A stretch of 64,000 bases of DNA, taken from NCBI RefSeq assembly GCF_002078015.1, contig NZ_LWBP01000078.1, forward strand, positions 1-64,000, in the 5' to 3' direction. A program made the position numbers and the translations under genes. The notes below the pieces were generated by a model. It had not been told where the DNA came from, ran no database searches, and was given only the letters and a program-made list of their open reading frames with translations. The stretch is from Niastella populi (GTDB lineage Bacteria; Bacteroidota; Bacteroidia; Chitinophagales; Chitinophagaceae). Shown one piece after another: positions 52,888-61,594 of the stretch (its first letter is position 1; each line of letters begins with the position of its first letter).

Positions 52888-53733
52888 TCACTCCCTCACA
52901 ACAGTGCCGGTAATATACCCATACGGTTCATCGGTAGCTATGAAGATCTCGTTCTTATTATCCACCCCAAACTGCTCGAGGTTGAAAAGGATATGGTGTT
53001 TGTTCGGCATGTTCAATGTGATGTCGTTCACCGCTGCATATTTCTCCAGCACCGCCTCTCCCATGGCGAATAACGTATGTTGCACCGAAAGGCTTTGATG
53101 ATTGGCAAATGTTTGCAACAGGGTAGTTCGTATGCCATTGAATAACTCAACAAAAAGCACATTGGAGGAATTGTAGGTCCAGCTTACTTCGCATTGGGTA
53201 GAAAAAATGCGGTCGCTGGTTTCTTTCAATGTGGTATACTGATCTTTTATATAATGCTCAAAACCTGAGTCGGTAGTTTTTAAGATCAACAGATCGGTAA
53301 TACCGGAAGTAACTGTAATGCCTTTATCATTCTGTACAATTACGGCGGTATGTTTTTCATTGCCCCCGCTGCAATAGGCATGTGGATGGTAAGCGCCGTC
53401 AAAACGCAAGCGCTTCCAGCTATGTTCGGTCAATTCAATTCGCGCCTGGGAAATAGACGGGTTATTACTGATAAAGTAATTGGCGAGGTACAAACCAAAC
53501 GACTCTATGGAAGAAACAAAATGTTCCTTCGCCAATGCATACACCGTGTTCTTTTGCGTATCGGTAGGAAGTATTTTGGTATTGTCGCCAATGGTATGGG
53601 CCGTTTCGAAATCACCTTCCAGCACCACATTCACGGAGATCTGCCTGAACTCATGGTATTCGGGGTGCCGGATGATCTTTGACAGGTTTACAGCGTTCTT
53701 ACCATACGTGTTCTTTCCCAGTTTAATAGACAT
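52888..53733 (-). CDS. Urate oxidase (uricase)
   Basis: The 281-residue cofactor-free uricase oxidises urate with O2 to 5-hydroxyisourate. The N-terminal KNTYGKNAVNL supplies the catalytic Lys. The Thr lies in LPTDTQKNTVYALAKE, and the His/Asn region in LNMPNKHHILFNLEQFG. The tunnel-fold repeats and the length agree with the family. It is the only gene of the purine block on the minus strand, divergent from allantoinase with an 79-bp spacer, which implies a shared bidirectional control region. Confidence 0.95.
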   Translation of the reverse strand: MSIKLGKNTYGKNAVNLSKIIRHPEYHEFRQISVNVVLEGDFETAHTIGDNTKILPTDTQKNTVYALAKEHFVSSIESFGLYLANYFISNNPSISQARIELTEHSWKRLRFDGAYHPHAYCSGGNEKHTAVIVQNDKGITVTSGITDLLILKTTDSGFEHYIKDQYTTLKETSDRIFSTQCEVSWTYNSSNVLFVELFNGIRTTLLQTFANHQSLSVQHTLFAMGEAVLEKYAAVNDITLNMPNKHHILFNLEQFGVDNKNEIFIATDEPYGYITGTVVRE

Positions 53734-53812
53734 AGCAGCGTATTTTGGTTAATGTATACTCAATTTAAAGAATTAATTGTCTATTTTTAATAGCAACTAC
53801 AATTATTCAAAT

Positions 53813-55162
53813 ATGAACTTCCGGGTCATCAGCGGTAAGAATATCTGCACACCTGAAGGGATCAGGGAAGGTTATGTATCTATACGTAATGGGCTCATCG
53901 AAGGTTTCCATACCGGCGAATCACCAGCCTGCAATCACGAAGCCATTGATATTGGCAACTTGTTGCTGATGCCCGGGCTTGTTGACCCACATGTTCACCT
54001 GAACGAACCTGGCCGTACCGGTTGGGAAGGGTTTGCTACCGGCACGAGGTCAGCAGCAGCCGGCGGTATTACCACCCTGGTAGATATGCCGCTGAACTCC
54101 TCACCCGTTACCACAACCGCCACCGCGTTTGATAAAAAAGCCGAAGCCGCAACAGGACAGTTACAGGTAGATTGTGGTTTCTGGGGTGGCATTATTCCCG
54201 GAAATGAAAAAGAGATACCCCAACTGGCAGAAAAAGGCGTATTGGGTTTTAAAGCGTTCCTTACGCATTCGGGCATCGATGAATTTCCCAATGTTACGGA
54301 ACACGACCTGCATAAAGCCATGCCCGTTATCGCCCGGTATAATTTGCCATTGCTGGTACACTGTGAACTTAGCAATAACCAGCAACCCCAGCCGGGGAAT
54401 GATGAGCGTTCTTACCGGCACTATCTCTCTTCGCGGCCAATGGCCTGGGAAGATGAAGCCATTGCATTGATGATACGGCTGTGCGAACAGTACCAGTGCC
54501 ATGCGCATATTGTACACCTGTCATCAGCGGGTTCAATTGCACAAATAAAACAGGCCAAAGCAAAAGGACTGCCCCTCACTGTTGAAACGGCCCAACATTA
54601 TTTGTATTTCAATGCAGAAGAAATACCCGATGGGCAAACCGCTTTTAAATGTGCGCCGCCCATTCGCGAAAGAGCAAACAATGAACAACTATGGCAGGCA
54701 TTGCAGGAAGGAATCATTGATTTTGTTGCTACCGATCACTCCCCTGCCCCTCCGGATATAAAAGAAATAGCATCGGGCAATTTAATGAAAGCCTGGGGCG
54801 GCATAGCTTCGCTGCAACTGGCATTGCCCGTTCTCTGGACGGCGGCACGCAGCCGAAATATACCAGTTACCGATATGGCCAGATGGCTTGGCACGAACCC
54901 CGCCCAGCTGCCTGCAGGATTAAGTAAACTGAAAGGTAAGATCGCCCGGGGCTATGCAGCCGATCTTGTTGCATGGGACCCCCATAAAAAATTCATCGTT
55001 ACCCCCGAACAATTGCATCATAAACATAAAACGACCCCGTACCTGAACCAGGAATTGTATGGTGTGGTAGAACAAACCTGGCTGGCCGGAGAATTGATTT
55101 ATGACAATGGAAAATTCCCTGCACTAAATAAAGGAAAAATAGTTACACTTGATACCCCATAA
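53813..55162 (+). CDS. allB: Allantoinase
   Basis: The 449-residue binuclear amidohydrolase converts allantoin to allantoate. Metal ligands are in GLVDPHVHLNEPGRTGWEGF, the carbamylated Lys in VLGFKAFLTHSGIDEFPN, His in LLVHCELSNN and HIVHLSSAG, and Asp in VATDHSPAPPDIK. The ATG at 53813 is preferred over an in-frame TTG at 53777 that adds twelve atypical residues. The 3' end overlaps the allantoate amidohydrolase gene by 14 bp. Confidence 0.95.
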   Translation: MNFRVISGKNICTPEGIREGYVSIRNGLIEGFHTGESPACNHEAIDIGNLLLMPGLVDPHVHLNEPGRTGWEGFATGTRSAAAGGITTLVDMPLNSSPVTTTATAFDKKAEAATGQLQVDCGFWGGIIPGNEKEIPQLAEKGVLGFKAFLTHSGIDEFPNVTEHDLHKAMPVIARYNLPLLVHCELSNNQQPQPGNDERSYRHYLSSRPMAWEDEAIALMIRLCEQYQCHAHIVHLSSAGSIAQIKQAKAKGLPLTVETAQHYLYFNAEEIPDGQTAFKCAPPIRERANNEQLWQALQEGIIDFVATDHSPAPPDIKEIASGNLMKAWGGIASLQLALPVLWTAARSRNIPVTDMARWLGTNPAQLPAGLSKLKGKIARGYAADLVAWDPHKKFIVTPEQLHHKHKTTPYLNQELYGVVEQTWLAGELIYDNGKFPALNKGKIVTLDTP

Positions 55163-56402
55163 TCAACAACTGGCAACCGTCATCCTGCAACGGATCAATG
55201 AACTGGCTTCCATTAGTGAAGCCCCCGGCGTTATAACCCGTACGTTTGGCACCGATGCATTTGTAAAAGGACAAACGCTTGTTGCCCAATGGATGCAACA
55301 GGCCGGGTTACAAACCCGCATCGACAATATCGGCAATGTAAGAGGCAGACTGCCATCTTCCGTACCCGGCGCCAAAACCCTGGTGATCGCATCACACATA
55401 GATACCGTGTTCAATGCCGGTAAATTCGACGGGCCGCTCGGTGTGCTGCTCGGGCTTGCCCTTATTGAACAACTTATTGAGCAAAAGAGAACGCTGCCCT
55501 TTCATCTTGAGCTTATCGCCTTCAGTGATGAAGAAGGGTGCCGGTTTCATACAACCTACCTGGGCAGTAAGGTTGTGGCCGGACAATTTGACGCCCAACT
55601 GTTGAATAAACAGGACGCCAACGGAACTTCACTGGAAAATGTATTACAGGCCATGGGCAGCCATACTACATTACTGCCACAGGATGCCATTCGCGCCGGC
55701 GAATGGTTGGGATATTTTGAGGTGCACATTGAACAGGGGCCAGTATTGTATGAAAAAAATATTCCTGTTGGCATAGTTACCGCCATTGCAGGGCAAAAAA
55801 GAATAGCGCTCACCTTTAAAGGCGAAGCAGGTCATGCAGGCACCGTACCCATGCATATGCGAAACGATGCGCTATGCGCTGCTTCTGAATTTATACTTGA
55901 AGTGGAAAGGTTTGCCGGCAGCCATATGCAATCCGTGCTGGCAACCGTTGGCACAATGAACATTCACAATGCCGCCAGCAATGTTATCCCGGGCGAAGTA
56001 AGTTGTACCCTCGACCTTCGCAGTCCCAACCACCAGGTATTGTCATCCTGTTATGCCTACCTTGAACAATTGGGCACGGCCATTTGCCAGCGGCGAAATA
56101 TTATTTTTGAGTGGAACCTTGTGCAGGAAACAAAACCGGTAAATTGTGATGCCAACATGAGCAGGTTGCTGGCTGCTTCGGTTCGCCAGTGTGGTTATGA
56201 GGTCGTTAACATGGTAAGCGGTGCAGGACACGATGCGGTGGCCGTTGCACCGGTATCGCCGGTAACCATGTTGTTCGTTCGTTGCTTTAAAGGCATAAGC
56301 CATAATCCGTTGGAAAATGTAGAATTGAAAGACCTGGCCGCTGCGGTAGATGTATCGGCAGCATTTTTACAATCACTTATTCAAAAATATAACAAGGGGT
56401 AA
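55149..56402 (+). CDS. allC: Allantoate amidohydrolase (M20-family)
   Basis: The 417-residue manganese enzyme of the M20 hydantoinase/carbamoylase family turns allantoate into ureidoglycine, CO2 and ammonia. Metal ligands are in IASHIDTVFNAGKFDGPLGV, FSDEEGCRFHTTYLGS, VHIEQGPVL, and the C-terminal SGAGHDAVAVAP. The dimer-lid contact region is GHAGTVPMHMRNDAL. A TTG start at 55149, overlapping allB, is assumed because the next ATG would remove almost fifty residues. N-carbamoyl-amino-acid hydrolysis is the alternative family activity. Confidence 0.92.
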   Translation: MIPHNQQLATVILQRINELASISEAPGVITRTFGTDAFVKGQTLVAQWMQQAGLQTRIDNIGNVRGRLPSSVPGAKTLVIASHIDTVFNAGKFDGPLGVLLGLALIEQLIEQKRTLPFHLELIAFSDEEGCRFHTTYLGSKVVAGQFDAQLLNKQDANGTSLENVLQAMGSHTTLLPQDAIRAGEWLGYFEVHIEQGPVLYEKNIPVGIVTAIAGQKRIALTFKGEAGHAGTVPMHMRNDALCAASEFILEVERFAGSHMQSVLATVGTMNIHNAASNVIPGEVSCTLDLRSPNHQVLSSCYAYLEQLGTAICQRRNIIFEWNLVQETKPVNCDANMSRLLAASVRQCGYEVVNMVSGAGHDAVAVAPVSPVTMLFVRCFKGISHNPLENVELKDLAAAVDVSAAFLQSLIQKYNKG

Positions 56403-56403
56403 T

Positions 56404-57150
56404 ATGGAAATATCAGCGCTGACAAGAACGGTAGTAAAAAGCAATCATGCGGTTATTTGTCCCGATGGATATGTTAACAGTAATGTGCCCGGCTGGACGA
56501 ACTGTACGGTCAATGTGATCATCAATGAACAAATGGGCGCACGGCTTTGTCAAACCCTGGTCACTTTGCAAAAAGACGGCAGCCTTACCGGCAGTACCCA
56601 ACAATCGCAAATATTCTTTTATGTAATAGAAGGCGAATGCAAGGCCTCGGTAAATGGGGAAACAAAAATACTGACCGGCGGACAATTCGTATATGTGCCC
56701 ATTCAAAAAGAATATGTGTTTGACGATCCTGCGCCCGGCACAAGGATCCTGACCTTTCATAAAGTGTATGAGCCTTTACAGGAAGCGCCGGTGCCGTTAA
56801 CCCTTTTCGGCGATGCGGCTGCTGTGCCCGGTCCGGTTTACCTTAATGATCCTGCATTGCGGCTACAGGTATTATTGCCCGATAATTTATCGTTCGATAT
56901 GGCGGTGAATATTTTCACCTATGATCCCGGCGGTCATTTACCGTTTGTAGAAACGCATATCATGGAACATGGTTTGCTGTATTTGCAGGGGCAGGGGGTT
57001 TATATGCTCGACAATCAGTGGTATCCAATAAAAAAAGGCGATTCTATCTGGATGGCCCCTTATTGTCAGCAGTGGTTCACCGCCATGGGCAAAGAACCGG
57101 CTGTTTATATCTATTACAAGAACGTGAACAGGTTTCCCACAGTTGTATAA
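56404..57150 (+). CDS. allE: (S)-Ureidoglycine aminohydrolase
   Basis: The 248-residue bicupin protein removes ammonia from ureidoglycine to give ureidoglycolate. The second cupin carries the metal and substrate residues in FVETHIMEHGLLYLQGQG and WYPIKKGDSIWMAPYCQQWF. The N-terminal part NHAVICPDGYVNSNVPGWTNC is typical of the AllE/UGHY family. The ATG at 56404 is one base after the allC stop. An upstream frame extension of 18 residues overlapping allC lacks family support. Confidence 0.93.
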   Translation: MEISALTRTVVKSNHAVICPDGYVNSNVPGWTNCTVNVIINEQMGARLCQTLVTLQKDGSLTGSTQQSQIFFYVIEGECKASVNGETKILTGGQFVYVPIQKEYVFDDPAPGTRILTFHKVYEPLQEAPVPLTLFGDAAAVPGPVYLNDPALRLQVLLPDNLSFDMAVNIFTYDPGGHLPFVETHIMEHGLLYLQGQGVYMLDNQWYPIKKGDSIWMAPYCQQWFTAMGKEPAVYIYYKNVNRFPTVV

Positions 57151-57245
57151 AGTGAGAGAATTTGATATTTACAGGACTTTCACAGCCTGCGCCGATGAAG
57201 CCGGGGATTTGCCGTTTCACGTTCACGTCTTAAAAATCAATAACT

Positions 57246-57758
57246 ATGACCATTGCCGAATTCGATCATCTTGATGTGGAAGAGAAAAAGAAATTGCTGC
57301 ATAGCTGTTGTGGAAGCAGTACCTGGGTAAATAAAATGATATCGGCATTACCGGCCGAAGACCTGGTAGATCTGCTGGAAATAGCCGAAGAACAATGGTA
57401 TGCCTGTCAGGAAGCCGACTGGCGGGAAGCATTTTCACAACATCCTAAAATTGGCGATCTCGATTCGCTGAAAGAAAAGTTTGCCGCTACGGCAAATTGG
57501 GCGGAAGGAGAACAATCATCGGTAAAACAGGCATCGGAACAAACCCTTGAACAACTGGGCGAAGGCAACCAGGTATATGAACAACGGTTTGGTTACATCT
57601 TCATCGTTTGCGCCACCGGTAAATCGGCCGATGAAATGTTGCAGTTATTAAACCAGCGGTTGTACAACAATCCGGAAGTGGAGATCCAGATTGCCATGGA
57701 AGAACAACTGAAAATTACCAGGCTAAGACTGGAAAAACTGTTCGGCATAACGACCTAA
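57246..57758 (+). CDS. uraD: OHCU decarboxylase
   Basis: The 170-residue all-helical enzyme decarboxylates 2-oxo-4-hydroxy-4-carboxy-5-ureidoimidazoline to S-allantoin. The active-site His is in FSQHPKIGDLDSL, with WAEGEQSSVKQA and QVYEQRFGYIFIVCATGKSADEML as the other conserved parts. The length matches the family. It lies just ahead of the hydroxyisourate hydrolase gene, as is common for these consecutive enzymes. Confidence 0.95.
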   Translation: MTIAEFDHLDVEEKKKLLHSCCGSSTWVNKMISALPAEDLVDLLEIAEEQWYACQEADWREAFSQHPKIGDLDSLKEKFAATANWAEGEQSSVKQASEQTLEQLGEGNQVYEQRFGYIFIVCATGKSADEMLQLLNQRLYNNPEVEIQIAMEEQLKITRLRLEKLFGITT

Positions 57759-57771
57759 ATCATAACCATAC

Positions 57772-58110
57772 ATGAGCCAGTTAACCACCCATATTCTCGA
57801 TACCACCCACGGTAAACCTGCGGCTGGTGTGCAGATCGTGTTATACAGGCAGCACCATCCCGATTGGAGAGAAATAGTGCGCGGCTTCACCAATAACGAT
57901 GGCCGCATTACCGACTGGCTGCCGAAAAACGAATTGCTATCCCCCGGGCAATACAAGTTGAGGTTTGAAACGGGTGAATATTATAAACATTTGATGATCG
58001 ATCCATTTTATCCGTTCGTGGAAGTGGTATTCTCCATTTCCGATTCATCGCACTATCATGTGCCTTTGTTGTTAAATCCGTTTGGTTATTCCACCTATCG
58101 CGGCTCCTGA
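57772..58110 (+). CDS. uraH: 5-Hydroxyisourate hydrolase
   Basis: The 112-residue transthyretin-like enzyme hydrolyses 5-hydroxyisourate to OHCU. Diagnostic features are LTTHILDTTHGKPAAGVQI at the N-terminus, TNNDGRI with the catalytic Arg, HYHVPLLLNPFGYSTYRGS at the C-terminus (family signature Tyr-Arg-Gly-Ser). It has no signal peptide, so it acts in the cytosol. It follows uraD by 13 bp. Confidence 0.96.
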   Translation: MSQLTTHILDTTHGKPAAGVQIVLYRQHHPDWREIVRGFTNNDGRITDWLPKNELLSPGQYKLRFETGEYYKHLMIDPFYPFVEVVFSISDSSHYHVPLLLNPFGYSTYRGS

Positions 58111-58176
58111 TGGGCAGGCCGGAAAATGGCCACCCAACCTGTTGCAAAAAATCATATTTTACAATAAAGACGAACT

Positions 58177-59607
58177 ATGAAATTTTCCATACCGGAAAAT
58201 GAGCAATCTGCGCTGATGCAGCAATTGCAAACAGCCAATCTCAGATTCCAGCAAACATATCCCGGCGACAAACCTGATCGCCAACCCGTGCATACGGTAT
58301 ATGGCGGCGCCAATTTATTCAAAGCCGACACCTGTGTTAAAATGGGTGAGATCGCATTGAAGAACCTGCAAACGTATGCGCCCAATTTTGTAGTGCTGGC
58401 GAATGTATTGCAGTTGAACGGATATGAACATTTACCAAAGCATGAAAGCGAAATAGAAGCGCTGGCAAACAAACTGGCTGCAATGACCGAAACACAGCGC
58501 AAACAGGAACCAGCCTGGCTTGCGTTTACGGTGTACAACAAGATAATTGCCAAACTGCAAACAGAGGCGGTGGAAGATTTCAGAATTGATTTTGAGGACG
58601 GGTTTGGCAACCGGCCAAATGAGGAAGAAGATGCTACAGCGGTACAAGCTGCGCGGGAGTTGGCGGCGGGAATGAAAAACAACACGATCTCCCCTTTCAT
58701 CGGTATTCGCATAAAACCTTTTACCGAAGACCTGAAACTTCGCGGTGTACGCACGTTGGATATTTTTCTGTCTGCCCTGCTTGAACAAACCGATGGTATA
58801 TTACCGCGTAATTTCGTGGTGATGTTGCCGAAAGTTACTATTCCTGAACAAGTTGTGACGCTTGTTCGTTTGTTTGAAATACTGGAAAAAGCGAATGGGT
58901 TAGCCCCGGGGTCGTTAAAAATGGAAACCATGGTAGAGGCAACCCAGATCATAATGGATGAAGAAGGCCGAAACCCTTTGTTACGGATAATCAAAGCCAG
59001 CGAGGGGCGATGTATTGCCGCGCATTTTGGAACGTATGATTATACTGCTTCCTGTGGAATTACGGCCAAATATCAAACTATGGCGCATCCTGTTTGCGAT
59101 TTTGCCCACCACATGACCAAGGTGGCGCTTGCAGGAACCGGTATTTTTTTATCGGATGGCGCAACTAATGTGATGCCCATTGGTGCACACCGGGGGCACC
59201 AGCTCAGCTTTGAGCAGATGGCTGAGAACCGGGAATCGGTACACCAGGCCTGGCGTACAGGTTTTCACCACACCATGCATTCGCTTATCAATGGCTTTTA
59301 CCAGGGGTGGGACCTGAACCCGGCCCAGTTACCCATGCGTTATGCGGCTACCTATAATTTCTTTTTGAATAGTTATGAAGATGCGGTTTTCCGGTTAAAG
59401 ACCTTTGTTGAACGCGCGGCTATTTCTACATTGACAAAAGACATCTTCGACGATGCCGCTACGGGGCAGGGACTGCTGAATTTCTTTTTAAAAGCGATGA
59501 ATTGCGGCGCCATTACCGCGGAAGAAGCCACGGCTACCGGACTTACGATCGATGAAATACGCAGCCGGTCGTTTTATCGTATACTGGAAGGAAGAAGAAA
59601 AAAATAG
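58177..59607 (+). CDS. CitE/malate-synthase-like protein (DUF6986-type) of unassigned function
   Basis: The 476-residue protein shows the residues of the HpcH/HpaI/CitE/malate-synthase TIM-barrel superfamily: Arg178 in IGIRIKPF, Glu250 in LKMETMVEATQI and Asp288 in AHFGTYDYTASCGIT as likely substrate and Mg ligands. The flanking FRIDFEDGFGNRPNEEED is acidic. I associate it with DUF6986, a family I recall near purine-degradation genes in actinobacteria. It is the last gene of the allantoin run, 66 bp after uraH, and is followed by a strong terminator. A role with glyoxylate or ureidoglycolate is inferred from position and fold class only. Confidence 0.7.
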   Translation: MKFSIPENEQSALMQQLQTANLRFQQTYPGDKPDRQPVHTVYGGANLFKADTCVKMGEIALKNLQTYAPNFVVLANVLQLNGYEHLPKHESEIEALANKLAAMTETQRKQEPAWLAFTVYNKIIAKLQTEAVEDFRIDFEDGFGNRPNEEEDATAVQAARELAAGMKNNTISPFIGIRIKPFTEDLKLRGVRTLDIFLSALLEQTDGILPRNFVVMLPKVTIPEQVVTLVRLFEILEKANGLAPGSLKMETMVEATQIIMDEEGRNPLLRIIKASEGRCIAAHFGTYDYTASCGITAKYQTMAHPVCDFAHHMTKVALAGTGIFLSDGATNVMPIGAHRGHQLSFEQMAENRESVHQAWRTGFHHTMHSLINGFYQGWDLNPAQLPMRYAATYNFFLNSYEDAVFRLKTFVERAAISTLTKDIFDDAATGQGLLNFFLKAMNCGAITAEEATATGLTIDEIRSRSFYRILEGRRKK

Positions 59608-59616
59608 TTACTGTTA

Positions 59617-59669
59617 TAAATGCAACAACCCATCAGGGCCCTTCGGCTATGATGGGTTATTGCATTTAT
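59617..59669. terminator. Bidirectional terminator
   Basis: TAAATGCAACAACCCATCA pairs with TGATGGGTTATTGCATTTA with one mismatch around a GC-rich loop. It lies between convergent genes (the CitE-like and ECF sigma genes), and A/T-rich ends suit both strands. Confidence 0.8.
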
Positions 59670-59687
59670 ATAAATCGGTAAGCCAGA

Positions 59688-60263
59688 TTACAGGATGGGG
59701 ACAAACTCTTCTCTAAAACGGAAGCGGTTCCTGACCAAGTGCACACCCCTGTTTTTCTGATTCCTGACGGTATGCACCGAAAGCCGCATTTGCCGGGCTA
59801 TTTCGTGGCAATCGAGGCCTTTGGTATAACTCAGCAACATGACTTCTTTACATTTTTCGGGAAGCTCGTTTACAATATTATGAACCTGTTGTAAAACCTC
59901 GGCATGAATAGCTTCATTCATGACCTCAGTTTCAATATCGTTCGATTGCTGACGGATGTTTTCCCTGATGCGGGCTTGGTACTGAGCCTTCTGATTATGG
60001 TTTAAACAGGCATTGCGGGTACTGATGTACAAAAACGCTTTTACCGCATAAACCGTTTTAAAGTCTGACTGCCTTTGCCAGAGCTTTACAAATACATCAG
60101 TGACTATATCCTGGGCAATGGCAGCATCATTGACAAGGCGGCGGGCAAAGAAACAAAGAGCTGGGTTGAACAAATGAAATACTTTTTCAAACTCGGGTAA
60201 CTTCTGCTGCTTAAGACGTTTACTTTTCTCATTCGTTAAAGTGTCTGTATTCCTCATGATCAT
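59688..60263 (-). CDS. ECF RNA polymerase sigma factor
   Basis: From the ATG at 60263 the protein has 191 residues. Region 2 is FEKVFHLFNPALCFFARRLVNDAAIAQDIVTDVFVKLW, and region 4 is VNELPEKCKEVMLLSYTKGLDCHEIARQMRLSVHTVRNQKNRG. This is the Bacteroidota SigL-like ECF type, which usually works with a FecR anti-sigma factor and a SusC/D system. A SusCD pair lies 1.3 kb to the right, but no FecR gene separates them in the window. An alternative ATG at 60257 is possible. Confidence 0.92.
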   Translation of the reverse strand: MIMRNTDTLTNEKSKRLKQQKLPEFEKVFHLFNPALCFFARRLVNDAAIAQDIVTDVFVKLWQRQSDFKTVYAVKAFLYISTRNACLNHNQKAQYQARIRENIRQQSNDIETEVMNEAIHAEVLQQVHNIVNELPEKCKEVMLLSYTKGLDCHEIARQMRLSVHTVRNQKNRGVHLVRNRFRFREEFVPIL

Positions 60264-61147
60264 GTAGTTTTTGAAATGTCGCAACACATTTTTTAGTCTT
60301 TCCTTTTCATGGCTTCGTTGAACAAGTGGATATTTTGGAGGTTGATACAGGTTTCGTTAAAGACCGGCTGCAGCCCCGATGGCCAAACAGCCGGTGCGTT
60401 CTTCCATGTGATAAAAAGTTGTTTATTATGCTGTTAATAAACTGATTGCTGACTTATCATTTCTGTTGTACAAGTTTGCTGTAGCCTTCCCGGGATGAAA
60501 CAAATTCCATTTTTGTTACTACCGGGCCTTTCCATTGTGTAAAAAACTTTCTAATACTTTCCATTATATAAAAACACCGGTGATGCCCGTTTTTACTAAA
60601 GCCGGGAAAAATAATTTCATTTATAATGGTTGCAATGTTAACTATTTATACATATGGGTGATTTTGAATTGATAAGGATCCCTTTGGAAAGCTGCAGGAG
60701 ATAAACAGAGGAATTCTTTACAATAGCGGCAGAGAGAATAAACAAAGAATGAAGATTTTAACCATAAACATTAAACATTTTACTTAGTCGTATTTTGCGT
60801 TTTATCAATAAGTAATCAATAACGAAATATTTTTATAATATCTATTCGCTTTCTCCTAACTTTATTTGAGAAATGAAAATGAGATCATGCTTTCAGCTCA
60901 TTTTCTACCACCATCCTACTTACCTTCCCGTGCCCCACTTTACCACTACAAGCAAGCCATATTCTTCGTAACCTTTTTCTGGCATCCCGATCCCTGACAA
61001 ACTTCTCCAATTGCGTTACTGCCACCGCTTTGACTTTCCGCTCTAAACAGCGGACCGGGAGACTTATGCCCATCAACCAACGGGTACAATAATTCTCAAT
61101 ACACTCAATGTTTTTCCTGCTTTTTGAATAATAAAAGCAGCAACATT
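60264..61147. other. Long intergenic region upstream of sigma and small secreted gene
   Basis: This gap between divergent genes (about 880 bp) is AT-rich between 60400 and 60880. An inverted repeat (GAAAATGAG/CTCATTTTC) lies at about 60876-60906. A 63-residue open frame at 60885-61076 on the minus strand is strongly basic but has no recognised family and is not annotated. Sigma-factor-dependent promoters may lie here. Confidence 0.4.
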
Positions 61148-61468
61148 ATGAAACAGACAAGACTACCCTTGTTCCTGTTGGCGTTTGTTATTATGCTAAC
61201 GGCCCTATCTGCCGTAACCCCTGGTTTCGAATCCAAACCGGTGAAAAAACAGATCAATTATTATTGGTTCGACATTACTAACACCTGGCTTGGCCGACAG
61301 AACACCGTTACCAATGAAATGGCGCTTACCGGTCTCGATGAAAGTATATCGAATCCCAAAACACTTGTAGAAAAAGGCTGGGCTCCGGCCAATTGCATGA
61401 TTGACGGTTTTGGCGTTCCTACACCCATCACATCCAACCCCGACAAAGCGCTGTATTCTCACCCCTGA
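61148..61468 (+). CDS. Small secreted protein of a Bacteroidota-specific type
   Basis: From the ATG at 61148 the 106-residue product has a signal-like N-terminus (MKQTRLPLFLLAFVIMLTAL) and a short mature part with INYYWFDITNTWLGRQNT and EMALTGLDES. The two cues KQTRLPLFLLAFVIM and YYWFD resemble small exported proteins of unknown function I recall from Chitinophagaceae (DUF6520-like). An in-frame start eight codons upstream exists. Downstream is a bidirectional terminator shared with the convergent susD gene. Confidence 0.6.
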   Translation: MKQTRLPLFLLAFVIMLTALSAVTPGFESKPVKKQINYYWFDITNTWLGRQNTVTNEMALTGLDESISNPKTLVEKGWAPANCMIDGFGVPTPITSNPDKALYSHP

Positions 61469-61555
61469 TTCCCGCACCGGCAGGGCGTATCATGTTTAAA
61501 TACGGATATTCATGCATGCACTTTACGTTAGTAAAGCCGGGATGTGTATGTCCAT

Positions 61556-61583
61556 AAAAAAGGCATGATACGCCTTTCTTTTT
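61556..61583. terminator. Bidirectional terminator between small secreted gene and susD
   Basis: AAAAGGC/GCCTTTC forms a compact stem with T runs on both strands. The loop-containing CATGATACGCC is also the inverse of GGCGTATCATG at 61485-61495, so an alternative long-range pairing is possible. Confidence 0.65.
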
Positions 61584-61594
61584 ATTAGAATTCG

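Noticed and set aside
60885-61076. Basic 63-residue minus-strand open frame
   Set aside because: It is unusually rich in Arg and Lys with no known family. It lies in a long regulatory gap, and the support is too weak to call a gene.
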